A DNA stretch of 64,000 nucleotides from Virgibacillus proomii (GTDB lineage Bacteria; Bacillota; Bacilli; Bacillales; Amphibacillaceae): positions 626,149 through 690,148 of the forward strand of contig NZ_FUFN01000010.1 in NCBI RefSeq assembly GCF_900162615.1, written 5' to 3'. Each line of letters opens with the position of its first letter. The first letter of the stretch is position 1. Below the pieces are notes generated by a model. It worked only from the letters and a program-made list of their open reading frames with translations, did not search any database and had not been told where the DNA came from. The position numbers and the translations under genes were made by a program. Of the stretch, positions 63,766-64,000 are shown piece by piece.

Positions 63766-64000
63766 TTTTTCATCACTTGTTTTTGAATGGAGGGTCAACT
63801 GAAAAAGCTGATTCTCCATTTCTCTATTTAAAGACAGAAAAAGGATAAAAATATGGTGCGTTTCAGTGATGTGCAATGAAATCATACACAACATTACAAA
63901 GATCGAGTACATAGTTGGTATTTTGTTATTTTACACAGAGCCCCTACGAGCATGATTTATGAGCTCAGATATCACCAAAAGATCTGCTCCATTGCAAGAG

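Overview
The window is low-GC Gram-positive DNA from an endospore-forming member of the Bacillaceae. The evidence is an alpha/beta-type small acid-soluble spore protein, a T-box in front of proS, a TPP riboswitch, a CsoR/CopA/CopZ copper module, a YwqCDE-type tyrosine kinase/phosphatase set and strong AGGAGG-like ribosome binding sites. The protein style and the abundance of short dispersed repeats suggest a Virgibacillus- or Oceanobacillus-like halotolerant bacillus. That genus-level placement is inference.

Layout. 1-6.1 kb: an M15 peptidase, a decayed plsY-like pseudogene split by a small repeat element, a DUF456 membrane protein, nicotinamidase, a GNAT protein, and T-box-controlled prolyl-tRNA synthetase. 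6.9-10.5 kb: an operon of an M20 amidohydrolase with a polar amino acid ABC importer. 10.8-14.9 kb: glutathione peroxidase, a chemoreceptor and the tRNA hydroxylase TrhO. 15-19.5 kb: a graveyard with an ABC ATPase carrying two in-frame stops beside an intact permease, a thioesterase/rfbD deletion fusion and an internally deleted rfbB. 19.8-20.7 kb: a TPP riboswitch and thiT. 21.6-28.4 kb: a complete L-rhamnose catabolic locus (rhaM, MFS transporter, rhaB, rhaA, rhaD, DeoR regulator). 28.7-38.7 kb: housekeeping and stress genes (SDR, CueP-like lipoprotein, bioY with a BirA-like operator, csoR-copA-copZ, csp, butA, SASP, yjbQ) and an IS200-type tnpA wreck carrying a piece of a TAXI-receptor gene. 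39.7-42.4 kb: a TauE/SafE transporter and a four-LysM NlpC/P60 hydrolase. 43.4-63.6 kb: an exopolysaccharide/capsule locus with Wzz-like protein, tyrosine kinase, PHP phosphatase, orphan LuxR regulator, CapD/EpsC dehydratase, GalU, DegT aminotransferase, ATP-grasp ligase, epimerase, PglC-like initiating transferase, GT4, GT2, Wzx, Wzy, truncated ugd and an LCP ligase.

How it works together. The polysaccharide locus reads as a Wzx/Wzy-dependent pathway. CapD and the DegT aminotransferase could make an amino sugar, the ATP-grasp enzyme could acylate it, the small transferase loads the first sugar on undecaprenyl phosphate, two glycosyltransferases extend it, Wzx flips it and Wzy polymerises it. 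The Wzz-like/kinase/phosphatase trio tunes the process, and the LCP protein may attach product to the wall. The AT-rich middle (about 50-61 kb), its decayed spacers and a transposase remnant suggest modular exchange.

The most unusual signal is not a gene. It is a family of short (about 150-225 bp) modular elements. They follow TTTATC, begin near CCGCATGTAAG, end in ATGAAG(N)5-7TTTATC or TTTATA, and carry internal hairpins. Five copies have both ends, at 1702-1855, 5941-6122, 6365-6516, 21079-21301 and 40876-41053, and several decayed relatives exist. One copy sits cleanly inside another repeat family and one splits the plsY-like gene, so they have moved. They look like non-autonomous IS200/IS605-style elements (inference). 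Further families of 36-190 bp repeats accompany them.
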